NCBI GenBank assembly: GCA_023055425.1
Contig: JALGPY010000010.1
Span: 47,673,863 to 47,737,862, forward strand
Direction of reading: 5' to 3'
Origin: Linanthus parryae
Taxonomy: Eukaryota > Streptophyta > Magnoliopsida > Ericales > Polemoniaceae
Length of the DNA stretch: 64,000 nucleotides
The notes beneath the pieces are model-generated. The model searched no databases. It saw only the letters and a program-made list of their open reading frames with translations, and was not told where the DNA came from. The translations under genes were made by a program, and so were the position numbers. Of this stretch, positions 10,223-22,302 are shown piece after piece (positions within the stretch are counted from its first letter, which is position 1; each line of letters opens with the position of its first letter).

Positions 10223-10667
10223 TAGGGTTTAGTGTTTGAAGAGATATAGAGAGACTGGAGAGAGAGAGAGAGAGATACTGAGATAAATATTGAAATAGAT
10301 AGAAGAGAATATCTGAAGTGATTTGCTTAAAATTAGGAAAAGTGTTTAAACTTAGAATAAAAAATGACTATACCAAAAGTTATCTAAAACGTACCACAAA
10401 CGGATTATTTAGGATATTTTAAAAATCTCTGAACAATACAGTATTATGCAGATATCTATTAAGATAATGCCACATATTATTTGATCAATTTTTGAATGAA
10501 ATAAGCAAAATTGTTCTCCAAAGCTTTGAAGTAGAGGTCCAAAGTTTTGGTGAACTGCATAACAATCAAAAATTTTCAAAACTTTGAAAAACACTTCCAA
10601 GGCTGAGGAAAATATTTTTCAAGGCTTTGAGAATTTCACACAAACAACACATGATTCTAATAATCCC
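10223..10667 (-). other. Spacer between RNase H and the post-pol ORF in element D
   Basis: No gene is seen. It has a (GA)n run at about 10257-10274 and several imperfect members of the TTCAAAGCTTTGAA family (about 10510-10526, 10538-10550, 10576-10590, 10616-10632), the same motif family found in the Sirevirus-like LTRs. Confidence 0.5.
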
Positions 10668-11176
10668 CTAATCCAATGCATCCCTGTTTAGCATGCCCAG
10701 TTCCAGCCTTAGAGCTGCAAACCTCTCATCTGGCAATGGTTTAGTGAAAATATCAGCAACCTGCATAGCAGTAGATACAAAAGATAAAGACATGTCACCT
10801 TTATCCACATGATCTATTATGAAATGGTGTCTTACATAAATGTCTTTAGTTATGGAGTGCTGCACATGATTCTTTGTGATTGAAATGGCAGTAGTGTTGT
10901 CACAATTGATAGGCACTTCTCTGAATTCATAGCAAATTTCAATTATCTGTTGAGAAATCCACAACACTTATGAGCAACAAGCTCTAGCTACTATGTATTC
11001 AGCTTCTGCAGTTGACAATGCTATTGAGTTTTGCTTCTTGAATGCCAACTTATTAGTGATGAGCCAAGAAATTGGCAACACCCTGAAGTGCTCTTCCTGT
11101 CAACTTTGTATCCTGGAAAGTCTGCATCTGAATAACCACTCAAAGAGAAATTAAAACTTTTTGGATATCAAAGCCC
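10668..11176 (-). pseudogene. RNase H domain of element D pol
   Basis: Read on the minus strand the region contains the Ty1/copia RNase H motifs STAEAEY (about 11020-11000) and CDNTTAISITKNHVQH with a following RHHFI, which place acidic catalytic residues and the His-rich end in order. The frame from about 10967 to 10668 is open and ends at TAG after AALRLELGMLNRDALD, but upstream it is separated from the RT by frameshifts. The enzyme would degrade the RNA strand of the RNA/DNA hybrid during reverse transcription. Confidence 0.75.
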
Positions 11177-12309
11177 CTAGTCTTTGGTACCACTCAGATA
11201 TCTAAAACTTCTTTTGACAGCAACTAAGTGACAATTCTTAGGGGTCTGCTTGAAATCTTGCACACATACAGACACTAAACATGATATCTGATCTACTAGC
11301 AGTAAATACAATAGTGAAATAATCATGCATTTGTATTCCTTTTGATTCACACTCTTACCATTTGTATCATTGTCTAAGGATAATGAAGAACTCATGGGAG
11401 TCTTGGATACCTTGGACTGAGACATGTTATACTTATTCAGCAAGTCCTTCATATATTTGACTTGATGCACGAAAATACATTTCTTCATTTGATGTATATG
11501 AAGTCCAATAAAGAAATTTAATTCTCCCATCAAGATCATATTAAATTCCTTGCACATTAGACTAGGAAACTCTTTTAACAGAGCATCATTAATAGCACCA
11601 AACCATATATCATCAACATAAAGATGTACTACTAGGAAGTATTTTTCATGAGTCCTAATGAAAAGAGTTTTGTCTACTAGGCCTCTCTTAAAATTATTTT
11701 CAAGCAAATTTCTAGAAAGTCTGTCATACCAAGCCCTTGGTGCTTGTTTGAGGCCACAGAGAGCTTTGCCAAGTTTGTAAACATGATCAGAAATTATCAT
11801 CTTCGAAACCAGGAGGTTGAGAAACATATACTTCTTCTTGCAATTAGCCATTTAAGAAAGCACATTTGACATCCATTTGATAAACCTTTATGTGTTTGGA
11901 AGATGAAAATGCAAGAAGTATTCTAATAGCTTCTAACCTGGCAGCAAGAGCAAATGACTCCTCATGATGAATACCTTCTTCTTGATTATACCCCTGTGCC
12001 ACAAGTCTGGCTTTGTTCCTCACAACCATACCATTCTCATCAAGCTTATTTTTAAAACCCATCTGGTTCCAATTACTGACTGAGTCTTTGGCCTAGGAAC
12101 CAAGTTCCATACCCTGTTCTTCTTAAGTTCGTCCAGCTCACTCTACATTGCAATGATCCAATCTGCTTCTTGTAATGGCTCCTTTGCATTCTTAGGTTCC
12201 ACAAGTGATACAAAGGCATTGAAGGCATACAAGTTCTTTAACTATCCTCTGGTCTGTGTACCAGAGTTTGGATCTGATATGATATTCTCTGCTGGATGAA
12301 ATGAAAGAA
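11177..12309 (-). pseudogene. Reverse transcriptase domain of element D pol
   Basis: Two minus-strand frames, 12062-11844 and 11851-11177, give a Ty1/copia RT. Visible motifs in order are [28 protein letters not shown] (finger/palm), YKLGKALCGLKQAPRAWY, the catalytic LYVDDI, and ELNFFIGLHIHQ. A frameshift at about 11844-11850 interrupts the fingers region and the 12063-12309 linker has stops. The YVDD catalytic site itself is unchanged. Confidence 0.8.
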
Positions 12310-12757
12310 TTATGGATTTCTTCTTTTCTGACTGAGGTTTTGGATGTTCTTCAAATCTTTGAGATGCTGAAGTAGTGACTGGAGCACTTTGTGATTTGTG
12401 AAGACCAGTCTCAAGACTTTGAGGATTTTGGTCAATTTTTTTTTCAAAGCTTTGAGATCTTCTTGGTTGTTCATGCAGGTTAGTTTTACTGCTTTCTCTT
12501 TATCAATATCATCATCTGCTTTATACTTATTTAAATTGAGATTTTCAAAACCTTTACTCAAGGAACCATCATTGCTTTCATCAAAAATCACATGAATGCT
12601 CTCCTCTACAACTTTGGTTCTTTTATTGAAAACTCTATGCTTTGCTAGATTGAGAATAACCAAGAAATATACCTTCATCACTTGTAGCATCAAATTTACC
12701 GAGATTATTCTTGCCATTATTATGCACATAACAAGTACAACCAAAAGGTTTAAAATA
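12310..12757 (-). pseudogene. C-terminal integrase part of element D pol (left of the LINE)
   Basis: The minus strand encodes the copia integrase end: FKPFGCTCYVHN, then EGIFLGYSQSSKA and VFNKRTKVVEESIHVIFDE. One frameshift/stop separates the last two motifs. A long minus-strand frame (13047-12310) continues across the insertion point into antisense LINE sequence; that junction is an artefact of the insertion. Confidence 0.75.
12743..12757. repeat. Left target-site duplication of the LINE
   Basis: AAAAGGTTTAAAATA is repeated exactly at 30459-30473. It lies in the integrase codons for the conserved (Y)FKPF motif of element D. A 15-bp duplication is typical of L1-type target-primed reverse transcription. 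Confidence 0.95.
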
Positions 12758-12904
12758 GAGGAAAATAGCTCCGTAAAGTTCGAGAAGAACGGGGCGCTAG
12801 GGTTTTGAGTTTTGGAACGGCGATTCAGTCTTTCTTCACGGCAGCGACTGCAGAAGTTTCTCCGACGTATGGCGATGGTTTTATGAACTCCACTGGACTT
12901 GGGT
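12758..12904 (+). other. 5' untranslated region of the LINE
   Basis: About 150 bp from the duplication to the first ORF1 ATG at 12905. It is more GC-rich than the flanking copia DNA and includes CGCTAGGGTTTTGAG, a plant leader-like string. The element therefore looks close to full length at its 5' end. Confidence 0.5.
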
Positions 12905-14266
12905 ATGCTCTCACTCGAAGAAGAAGAAGTTGAGGTGTTCGAAAAAGAGTACAGTATGGCTGCGATCAAAGCTAGGGGACCGTGCTTGATTGGGAAGTTC
13001 CTACTCCCAATTAGGTTTAATATATGGGCGAAGAAATTATTGTTCAAGAATATTTAGCCCAAGGGTGACGAGGTTAGTATCCACGAGTCGGGTTCGAATA
13101 TTTTCGTTTTTCAATTCCCTAACAAGGGTGCGCTTGAAGTACTGCAATTAGGCGGTCCTTGGAGTTTCTAAGAAAATTTTCTTATTCTCAAACAGTGGAT
13201 TTATGACTGATTTGGATGGAATAGTTTTCAACATAGTAGATGTATGGGTGCAGGTGAAGAATCTCTGTATCATCAAACTAACAAAAATTTGCGCCAAATT
13301 CTCAATAATATGGGTACTATTATAACTACGAACTCAAAAATATCGTCAGGTTCGGGTGGGGACTACATGAAAGCGAGAGTTAGTTTGGATTTCACCAAGC
13401 CGTTACTAAGAGGATGTTATATTGAAGTGTTGGGGAAGAAAATTTGTCTTGACTACAAGTACGAACGGATTCCTTGTTTGTGTCAATGGTGTGGGAAGAT
13501 TGATCATCACGGCGAAGATTGTTTGGCAAGAACTAATATTGATAAAGTGCAGAATCAACCCGGACTCGGGGATTTGTTACTTTATAGACCACCTCCAAAA
13601 AATGCTTGTTTGATGCTTTCAAAGAAGAAGTTGATGCTACGGAGGATAATACTAATGATGCTGAGACCGAATTCCCAGCTGACGCCATTATTGATGATGA
13701 AATGGCCTCTAGTGATGGGTCAGAGAGTAGCAAATCTGGTGAAGGAAGCCAATCGACTCATTCGGAGAAGTCCGTGAACATGGACACATTCAACATCATT
13801 GGTAATCCGCTGGCACAAAAAACAGAAAATCGACGATTCTCGGCTGAAGACAAAGGCAAGGGGATCAATACCACCCTTTAACCAACAGCTACGAGTGGGA
13901 AACGAAAAGTTAGCAAACTGAATTTCGTTCCAAACCCGAACGAAAAATTCCAGAATAAATTTCCTGATATGGGCAGAGCCACTGGGTTTTCAAGTAGAAG
14001 TCAAATGACTTTGGTCGGGGGCCAAGGAAGAGGTGAAGGGTACTGCAGCTGGTTGAGGGAATAATCAGTCCATTTGGACCAACATTCAGGCAACTCACTC
14101 GGCTCACACAAACCCAAGGATGAACAGTAAAGAGGAGGGTGGCTTATCTACCAAGCCAAATTCTCAGGTTTTTGCGTTGCGGATTCTGACACAGGAAGGG
14201 GGAGCCTTAAAATCCCCATCATCTGTATTGGCTGAGGCTGTTTCACAGCCCAACCATTCGCAATGA
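12905..14266 (+). pseudogene. LINE ORF1 (DUF4283-like plus CCHC zinc knuckle), disabled
   Basis: The frame from ATG 12905 starts with an acidic segment, then a DUF4283-like region (NIFVFQFPNKGALEVLQLGG followed by PWSF and LILKQW), then VWVQVKNL in a shifted frame, then a segment with LRGCYIEVLGKKI and the zinc knuckle CLCQWCGKIDHHGEDC at about 13480-13527. The tail is acidic and Ser-rich. Plant L1 ORF1 proteins of this type bind RNA and form the ribonucleoprotein used in retrotransposition. In-frame stops occur near 13052, 13166 and 13211, with frameshifts near 13215-13260 and 13600. The ORF1 stop TGA overlaps the ORF2 ATG as ATGA at 14263-14266. Confidence 0.75.
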
Positions 14267-15100
14267 GTCTACTAAGCTGGAACGTGCGGGGGCTTGGGAA
14301 CCCCTGTAGCGTTATTTCTCTTTGTGATATCGTAAGGAGGCAAAAGCCCAATATCGTCTTCTTAATGGAGACTAAACAGTATGCAACGGAGATGATAAGG
14401 ATTCACGACAGGCTCGGTTTTCGGAATGTGATCTTCAGATATTGTGAGGATCGCATGGGAGGTTTGGAACTTGTGTGGGATGAGGAAGTTACTTTCGCTC
14501 TAGACAAGATGTCTAGGTACTACATTCAGAGTTTTTTAAGTATTATCAGTGAAAATAAGCACGCTTATTTGAAAGGATTTTATGGGGATCCCGATAGGAA
14601 TCAAAGACACAACTCGTGGACTTTGCTTTCACGTATGTGTCCTCATGATCAGCCTTGGTGTGTTATAGGCGATTTCAATTCCTTCTCTTCTGTTTCTGAC
14701 AAGGAAGGAGGAAGAAATGTCTCTTTAAGTCAGATAGAGGGATTTTCAGGTATTATTAATCGTTTGCAGCTCAGGGACTTGGGATTTACAGGTGTGATAT
14801 TCACCTGGACAAATAATCAGAGTGACGAGATGAACATCAGAGAAAGATTAGACATGTTTCTAGTTACATATGAATGGACGGATGTCTTTGGGTGGGGAAA
14901 GTTGGAATCACTTAGTTGCTGAAGTTTCTGACCATGTACCGCTTCAGGTGGTTTGGCCTTCAGGTATCCTTCGTAATATTCATGCTAAAAAGTGTTTTCA
15001 GTTGGAAACAATGTTGCTGCAGGATCATTGTTTTTTAACTTTGTTGAGGAGAGCTGGAGGGGGTTACACGGGACAACTCATGGCAAGCTAGGAGTGACGG
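14263..15100 (+). pseudogene. LINE ORF2: AP-like endonuclease domain
   Basis: ORF2 starts at ATG 14263, overlapping the ORF1 stop. Endonuclease/exonuclease/phosphatase motifs follow in order: LLSWNVRGLGN, FLMETK with the catalytic Glu, CVIGDFNSF with Asp/Asn, FTWTNNQ, and after a +1 frameshift near 14905 the SDHVPLQV motif with the catalytic Asp-His. This domain nicks the target DNA to prime reverse transcription. All catalytic motifs are still readable, so the frameshift near the domain end is the main lesion. Confidence 0.85.
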
Positions 15101-16145
15101 CCATGACTCTCAAAGCATGGAACAAGGATGTTTTTGGTAGTGTGAAAGCCAACCTTAAAAATCTTCGGCTCAAACTCTCCCAGTTGGCTGAAGGTCCTCA
15201 AACAATTGTTGCAGTTGCAGAAGCAAAGACTATACGTTCCTCGATATTACAAATCTTAATTAAATAACAAGACATGTGGAGACAGCGAGTAGAGAGGTTT
15301 GGATGAGGAAAGGAGATCAAAATACGAGTTTCTTTCACAAAATGGCTTCTATTTGGCGCAATAGAAATCGTATTGCAGGTTTAGAGGATGCCGAAGGAAA
15401 CTGGATTACGGAAAAAGGTGTGTCGTTACTATCTTGGAGGAATACATTAAAGGTATTTTCAAGTCTAGTGATCCTTCACGATTTCAGATGGAAAGTATGC
15501 TAGTGAATGTTGAAAAATTGATTTCGCTGGAACAAAGAGCAACAATGAATCAACCTTTCACCAAGGAAGAGGTTCAGACGACACTTCACCAACTGGCGCC
15601 ATCCAAAGCTCTTGGGCCAGATGGTTTTCCACCAGCTTTCTTTCAGCGGTTCTGGAGTTTAGTTTGAGGTGATATTGAGGATTTATGTCTGAAAATCCTA
15701 AATGGTGATGGTGATGTCTCTGCCTTCAATCATACTCTCATCGCTTTGATCCCTAAGGTGAAACAGGTTAGAAAATCTACTGATATACGTCCTATCAGTT
15801 TATTTTCTACTGTGTACAAGATTATTGCCAAAGCTATGGAGAATCGTTTGAAGGGTTGCTTAGATTCTATAGTATCAGAATATCAACCTGCTTTTCTCCC
15901 CAAAATATTAATTACTGATAATACTCTTGTTGCTTTTGAGTTGTTACACTCCATAAAAAACATGAAGAAAGGAAAAATTGGTTTTCTTGCAATCAATGCA
16001 GACATGGGCAAGGCTTATGATAGGGTGGAATGGGATCTTTTACGTGCAGTACAAACGGATGTGCTTCGGTTTGCGTTGGACTAATCTGATTAAGAACTGT
16101 ATCTTAATAGTTTCATACATTTTAATTTTCAATGGAGAGGTTCAG
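15101..16145 (+). pseudogene. LINE ORF2: first part of the reverse transcriptase (original copy)
   Basis: This part contains the linker helix between endonuclease and RT (MEKEGDQNTSFFH-type motif seen as MRKGDQNTSFFHKMAS at about 15300) and RT motifs SKALGPDGFPPAFFQ, HTLIALIPKVKQ, DIRPISLFSTVYKIIAKAM, SEYQPAFLP and INADMGKAYDRVEWDLL. A stop follows FWSLV at about 15665 and there are frameshifts near 15270, 15430 and 16050. The last codons encode FNGEVQ, where element F inserted. From about 15464 this segment is duplicated directly downstream. Confidence 0.85.
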
Positions 16146-16164
16146 TGTAACACCCCCAAAACCA
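15464..16164 (+). repeat. Tandem duplication, copy 1 (LINE RT plus first ~17 bp of an element F LTR)
   Basis: Copy 1 starts TCTAGTGATCCTTCACG and ends with TTCAG followed by TGTAACACCCCCAAAAC, which is the start of the element F LTR. The same sequence recurs 700 bp downstream, with about a dozen visible substitutions and a one-base deletion. The TTCAG here matches the target-site duplication at the far side of F (28776-28780). Confidence 0.9.
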
Positions 16165-16864
16165 TCTAGTGATCCTTCACGGTTTCAGATGGAAAGTATG
16201 CTAGTGAATGTTGAAAATTGATTTCGCTGGAACAAAGAGCAACAATGAATCAACCTTTCACCAAGGAAGAGGTTCAGACGACACTTCACCAACTGGCGCC
16301 ATCCAAAGCTCCTGGGCCAGATGGTTTTCCACCAGCTTTCTTTCAGCGATTCTGGAGTTTAGTTTGAGGTGATATTGAGGATTTATGTATGAAAATCCTA
16401 AATGGTGATGGTGATGTCTCTGCCTTTAATCATACTCTCATCGCTTTGATCCCTAAGGTGAAACAGGTTAGAAAATCTACTGATATACGTCCTATCAGTT
16501 TATTTTCTATTGTGTACAAGATTATTGCCAAAGCTATGGAGAATCGTTTGAAGGGTTGCTTAGATTCTATAGTATCAGAATATCAACCTGCTTTTCTCCC
16601 CGACATATTAATTACTGATAATATTCTTGTTGCTTTTGAGTTGTTACACTCCATAAAAAACATGAAGAAAGGCAAAATTGGTTTTCTTGCAATCAATGCA
16701 GACATGGGCAAGGTTTATGATAGGGTGGAATGGGATCTTTTACGTGCAGTACAAACGGATGTGCTTCGGTTTGCATTGGACTAATCTGATTAAGAATTGT
16801 ATCTTAATAGTTTCATACATTTTAATTGTCAATGGAGAGGTAAAGTGTAACACCCCCAAAACAC
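16165..16864 (+). repeat. Tandem duplication, copy 2 (joined to the full element F)
   Basis: Copy 2 repeats 15464-16164 and then continues into the complete LTR of F at 16846. The five bases before the LTR are TAAAG here instead of TTCAG. Because both copies contain the LTR start, the duplication happened after F inserted. The reading frame 16389-16784 is the duplicated RT segment, not a second gene. Confidence 0.9.
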
Positions 16865-18603
16865 CCAAGCCGGAGGCCCGGGGATGTCACTCCGTACCCG
16901 AGGTCAAACCCGAATACAAGGAGATTTTATAACATGGTTCTCAAGCAAAAACATCCATAAAATACTTAAAACTAACCATTATTATAAACCAGTTGTTCTT
17001 GCCTCAACCCGGGCATAAAGCAAACTAAAGTATTTAAGCTTTTCTAACATAAGATGAAAAGACTAATGAATCAAATGATGAAACTAAGGCATTAGATGAT
17101 GAAACTAATGAATTAAGAGATGAACACATTCCCCTTCTATGCTAGATTCCCATCCTTTAGACCTATGGTGCGGAATCAAAAAGAAACAGCACAGTACAAA
17201 ATCAGCATGAAATACTGGTAAAAAACACCCAAGCATGTAGGAGTTTTTCTCAAACACACCGGAAATAAAGTTTTTGACTCTTGTAATAAAACAAGTGAGT
17301 TCCCGATTCAATAATATTTCCAAACCAATTCCATATTCTTTAGGAAATCCAAAATCACATCTTAATTCTTTTTTCCATTAGCAAAACCAAAATCCATCAT
17401 TAATAATTTGTTGTGACGGGGGAAACCAACCATCTCGCAAGCATCCAAGACCTTAAGTGTCGACACCACCCAAAGACTTCTGGCGGCCAGAGGAGTGAGT
17501 ACAGGGAGCTATCCGGGGACTTGCAACCGAATTAAATAAAATAAATTGAACGGAAGACCGAAGTCAACACGCCCAATGCCAATAGTAACCAATAATAAAT
17601 GGCCCCGCACAACTCTTCCACTTTACGTTATAGTTCATTGTTATTATTATGGTGATTTTTTCAAGAAAACATTTAACAAGTAGAAATCACGTATTGCATG
17701 TCACATCATATAACACATTTTGAGACGTAAAGAAAATCCAAGAATTCATTTGACACGAAGGAGTTAGGCACACTAGGCCTGGCATGTTAACTTACCTCAA
17801 AGCAAATCAACAATCTCAAATCAGTCGACGTACTCGATGTACTCGTCGTCGATGAACTCGTTACCTACACGTAACAATACCCTAATTAAACATAATACTC
17901 TAGCAATATAATTTCTATACTATCTACATGCATATGACTCTTGACGATTTAGGTTTCTAACACCAACCCTACATTCCCAAGTAAACTATTTAATTCTAAC
18001 TAAAGAGATCACTAACTAACTAGGTTCGCATTACACTAGTCACAACTCACCAATTCACCCAACACTTGTACTTAGGTTCAAGACTTCAAAACAAGTGTTA
18101 AAACTCACAAAATCCAACTAATTTCCATGTCTAGGCTCTCTTTAACAAACCCATCAACATTAATGACAAATTCAACATCTTTCAGTGACCAAAAACAGTC
18201 CTATAGCGACAAAATCCAACCTTTTAGTGACCGGACAGATTGTATATTAACCCTAGAACATCAAACTAAGTGTCCAACGGTCACAATTTCAACTCCAATT
18301 CAATTAACCGGTGATTAACGTTCACCTAACCAACCCAACACATCAAACAAGTGATGAATTCAATTTAAACCTATTGTTTTGGTTGGATTTTACCTCCTAC
18401 ATAAACTAGGGTTTATGTGTTATCATGAACATGAATGGTTTTGATGATTTGAGATGAATAGTATGAAATCAAACCAAGTAAAGGATGATAATAAATCTGA
18501 AATTTAACGATTACATGCTACGCACATGAATTGTAGGCAAGAGATCAAGAGAACAAGAGAAACAAAAGAAAAGAAAACCAAACCGCGGCCCATGGAGGGT
18601 CGG

Positions 18604-18652
<49 letters not shown>

Positions 18653-19111
18653 AAGAAGAAAAAGAGAGAAAGAGAGATAGAGATATACCTGAACGGAGAG
18701 AGAGAGGGACGGCGGCAGCATTGGAGCCGCTGTTGCTCCTGGCGTCGGGGAAGAGAGAGACCGAGAGAGTGAGAGAGATAGAAAGAAAAAGAGAGAGGGT
18801 TTTATGAGAGTTGGAAAAAAATCAAATTTATAAGGAAGGAAACCCTCTTGAATTAGGAACTTCACGTAGGAAGAAAACTTGGGTCAAAATAATACCAATC
18901 TGTGGTAAAAGACACTTTTCCCCCTTAATTTAGCCAAAAAGACAACTACCTCCCCCAAACTCATAAAAAAGACACTATACTTTTAGATTAAAGTCACAAA
19001 GATCCCCCAAACTCTAGTAACCATTATAATTAACTCTCGACAATTAAATTAACTCCCCAACACTTATAATAATATCACAAAATATCCATAGTCACAAAAC
19101 GGGGTGTTTCA
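16846..19111 (-). repeat. 3' LTR of element F
   Basis: Minus-strand TGAAACACCCCG to GGGGGTGTTACA, 2,266 bp. It matches 26448-28775 along its whole length with scattered substitutions and indels. It has a (GA)n stretch at about 18608-18652, which creates artificial Arg/Glu-rich frames. Confidence 0.9.
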
Positions 19112-19130
19112 TCATTCCCTCCTTAAAGAG
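19112..19130 (-). promoter_or_regulatory. Polypurine tract of element F
   Basis: The minus strand reads TTTAAGGAGGGAATGA directly before the 3' LTR TGAAACACC. It is preceded by the CGAGGACGAAGCTC string also found in element C. Confidence 0.8.
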
Positions 19131-19314
19131 AGCTTCGTCCTCGAAGCTTAAACCAAGTCATCAACCACAATAAGGTATGAACTTTCACTAAATGGTACAA
19201 CTACTAAATTCAAACCTAAAGTCATGAATGATATGCAATATACTATAAGGAATACTGTACTTAAAACCGAAGGATTACATCCTCTCCCCCTTAGAGGAGT
19301 GACGTCCTTGGAGC

Positions 19315-20507
19315 TCAAAGTACCTCGTCAAAAAGGTGCGGGTAATTCTTCCTCATATCCTCTCTGCTTCCCAAGTTGCCTCTTCAGTGAGGTGATTTGT
19401 CCATAAGAACTTCGCAATCTTGACACTCTTGTTGCGGGTGTCCCTTGTCTTGGTGTCTAGAATCTTAACAGGATGTTCCTCATAACTCAAAGACGGATCC
19501 AGTTCTACTGGTTCGGGATCCAATAAATGAGATGGGTCAGGAACGTACTTCTTCAGCTGAGATACGTGGAATACATTGTGAACACGACCCAAATTCGATG
19601 GTAAATCCAATCGATAAGCCACTTCTCCAATCTTCTCTATGACATCATATGGTCCAATGAATTTCGGGCTCAACTTCCCTTTCTGATTGAACCTCATGAT
19701 TCCCTTGGTAGGCGAAACTTTAATAAATGCCTTTTATCTAATTTGAAACTCCAATGGTCTCCTTTTCTGATCAGCGTATGACTTCTGTCTATCCTGAGCT
19801 GCCTTCATTCGCTGCTAGATAAGTCTCACCTGATCTGTCATCTCTTCAATTAGCTGTGGACCAATTACTATTGTCTCGCTTATGTCGTTCCCACATAGTG
19901 GTGTTCTACACTTTCTTCCATACAACGCCTCGTGAGGTGCCATCCTTATACTGGCATGGTAACTGTTGTTGTAGGAGAATTCTCTATCAACCCATGAACC
20001 TTGAAAGTCCATAACACACGACCACAACATATCTTCCAACGTCTGAATCGTTCTTTCGGTTTGTCCATCAGTAGCAGGGTGGAATGCCGTGCTGAATTTC
20101 AACTGTGTTCCCAATGCCTCCTGGAGTGCTTTCCAGAAGTGAGAAACAAAGTTGGGATCCGTGTTGGAAACTATAGAGGTTGGAACTCCATGGTATCTGA
20201 CAATGTTCTTCATATACGCATCGGATCTTTGTTCCATATTTCATGTGTCTTTCATCGGAATGAACCTTGCTGTCTTGGTCAAACTGTAAACTACGACCCA
20301 AATTTGATTCAGTCAATTCTTCGATGTCGGTAAAGCGGTTATAAAATCCATCGAAATTGAATCCCATTTCCAAACTGGGACATCCAACGGTTGAACTAAG
20401 CCTCCCATTCTCTTATGTTCAAACTTCACCTTTTGACAAGTCAGACATTTTGCCACAAATTCTGCCACCTCCCTTTTCATGTTTGGCCACCAAAATGTCT
20501 TCTTCAA
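19315..20507 (-). pseudogene. Integrase with chromodomain of element F
   Basis: The minus strand shows the integrase zinc-binding end (CLTCQKVKFEHKR), SMDFITALP, the core with GVPTSIVSNTDPNF and FHPATDGQTERTIQTLEDML, then the GPYDVIEKIGEVAYRLDLP module, HNVFHVSQLKKY, and a C-terminal chromodomain with EEHPVKILDTK and EATWEAE. The chromodomain marks chromoviruses and is thought to guide integration to particular chromatin. A frameshift lies just after EATWEAE, and the original stop is probably at 19315-19317. SNTDPNF replaces the usual SDRDPRF-type motif, though the catalytic Asp is kept. Frameshifts near 20240 and 20340 and stops between 19814 and 19698 disable it. Confidence 0.85.
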
Positions 20508-21437
20508 ATCTTTATAGAGTTTGTCACCCCGTGGATGTACCGAGTAGGTTGCGCTTCACGCATCAACTTTTCCTTGGTTTTCGTACACTTATGTGGTACA
20601 CACCATCTTCCCTTGTAGCGGATACTTCCATCCTCATGGATCTTGAAATCCTTTGCTTGACCTTCTGCAATCTTCTTCTTTATCCTCTCCAGCTTCACAT
20701 CTCCTGGATGGTTACTTCTTATTTCTTTTAAGACATCAGGCACAAATTTCATATTCCCAAGGATATTCTTTACTCCACCTTGTCCCACCACTTCAATCTC
20801 GAGCTTTCGGAACTCATGGCATAGCCGGTCTGGCAAAACTAGCATAGTATCTAAAGTATGGCTCGATTTTCGGCTTAACGCATCAGCTACTACGTTTGCC
20901 TTCCCCTCGTGGTACTGGATATGCAAATCATAATCCTTTATGATCTCTAGCGAACGTCTTTGTCTGTTTCTTAGCTCTTTCTGAGTGAAGATGTACTTGA
21001 GACTGCTGTGGTCAGTATACAATCTACACACTGACCCATATAGGTGATGTCTCCATATCTTCAGTGCGAATACTATTGCTGCAAGCTCAATATATGTGTA
21101 GCATAGTTCTCTTCATGAGTTTTCAGTTTTCTCAAAGCATAGGCAATAACCCTTCTTTCCTGCATAAGCACACATCCTAAACCTTCTTCGATGCGTCACT
21201 GTAAACGTCAAATTCGCCAGAATCATTGGGTAAATCTAACACAGGTGCTGTAGTCAACTTTTCTTTCAATGTCTGGAATACTTCTTCACAATCTTCGCCC
21301 CACTGATACTTTACCGTCTTCTTGGTTAGCGTAGTCAGCGGTCTAGCGATCTTCAAGAAATATTATACAAAACGCCTGTAATATCCTGCTAATCCCAGAA
21401 AACTTCTAATTTTTGACACATTCTTCGGTGTAGGCCA
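20504..21437 (-). pseudogene. RNase H domain of element F
   Basis: Readable minus-strand motifs include the palm-thumb end SFLGLAGYYRRFV, then [37 protein letters not shown] and the linker [15 protein letters not shown]. These are the Ty3 RNase H Asp motifs and the connection to integrase. The frame 21031-20504 is open; upstream there are stops near 21360 and 21080. Confidence 0.8.
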
Positions 21438-22302
21438 ATCCTAAACTGCTGAAATCTTTCCTGGATCCACGAATATTCCATCCTTGGAGATTATGTGACC
21501 CTCAAATGGAACATGGTTTAGCCAAAACTCACACTTCGAGAGCTTAGCATACAACTTCTCATGTCTCAAAGTTTCTAACACTTCTCTGAGATGTTCTTCG
21601 TGCTCTTCCTCGCTCTTTGAGTAAACGAGGATGTCATCAATGAAGATGACTACGAACCAATCCAGAAACGTCCTCATAACACGATTCATTAGGTCCATAA
21701 ATACTGCAGGAGCATTAGTTAGACCAAAAGGCATAACAGTAAACTCATAATGACCATACCTCGTTCTAAAGGCTGTCTTCGGGATGTCCTTCTCTGCTAC
21801 CCGAAGCTGGTGATACCCTGATCTCATGTCTATCTTTGAGAAAACACTCTCCCCTTGCAACTGATCGAACAAGTCATCAATTCGGGGTAAAGGGTATTTG
21901 TTCTTGATCGTTGCGCTTTTCAACTCTCTATAGTCAATGCACAACCTCAAGCTTCCATCTTTCTTCTTCACAAACAATACTGGTGCGCCCCAAGGGGACA
22001 CACTTGGCCTTATGTAACCCTTTTGAAGTAGCTCTTGCAACTGCTCCTTTAGTTATTTCAACTCTACTGGTGCCATTCTGTACGGAGCCTTTGAGATTGG
22101 AGCTGTTCCAGGTGCTAAGTCCATTGAATTCAATCTCCCTTCTAGGTGGCATTCCTGGAATCTCATCTGGGAATACATCAGGAAAGTCTTTGACTATTGG
22201 TATCTCTTCTAGCACATTCTCCTTCTTAGACACGTCTTGGACATAACACAAATAAGAATTATTCCCCTTCTTCACTTGGTTCACTATGGTCAAAGCTGAC
22301 AC
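21438..22302 (-). pseudogene. Reverse transcriptase of element F
   Basis: The frame 22040-21441 carries an almost complete Ty3 [79 protein letters not shown] and the catalytic [19 protein letters not shown]. Upstream (22302-22041) the region before RT contains FPDVFPDEIPGMPPRREIEF, a hallmark of these elements, in another frame. The catalytic Asp pair is intact; a frameshift near 22040 and the stop after KISAV at 21441 are the lesions. Confidence 0.9.

Noticed and set aside
12310..13047. 245-codon minus-strand frame
   Set aside because: It reads from antisense LINE 5' sequence into element D integrase across the insertion point; it is a chimera created by the insertion.
16389..16932. A second LINE RT gene
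   Set aside because: It is the tandem duplicate of 15464-16164 and not an independent element.
18526..18865. Arg/Glu-rich plus-strand and Leu/Ser-rich minus-strand frames, repeated at 28148-28528
   Set aside because: They arise from GA/CT microsatellites inside the two LTRs of element F.
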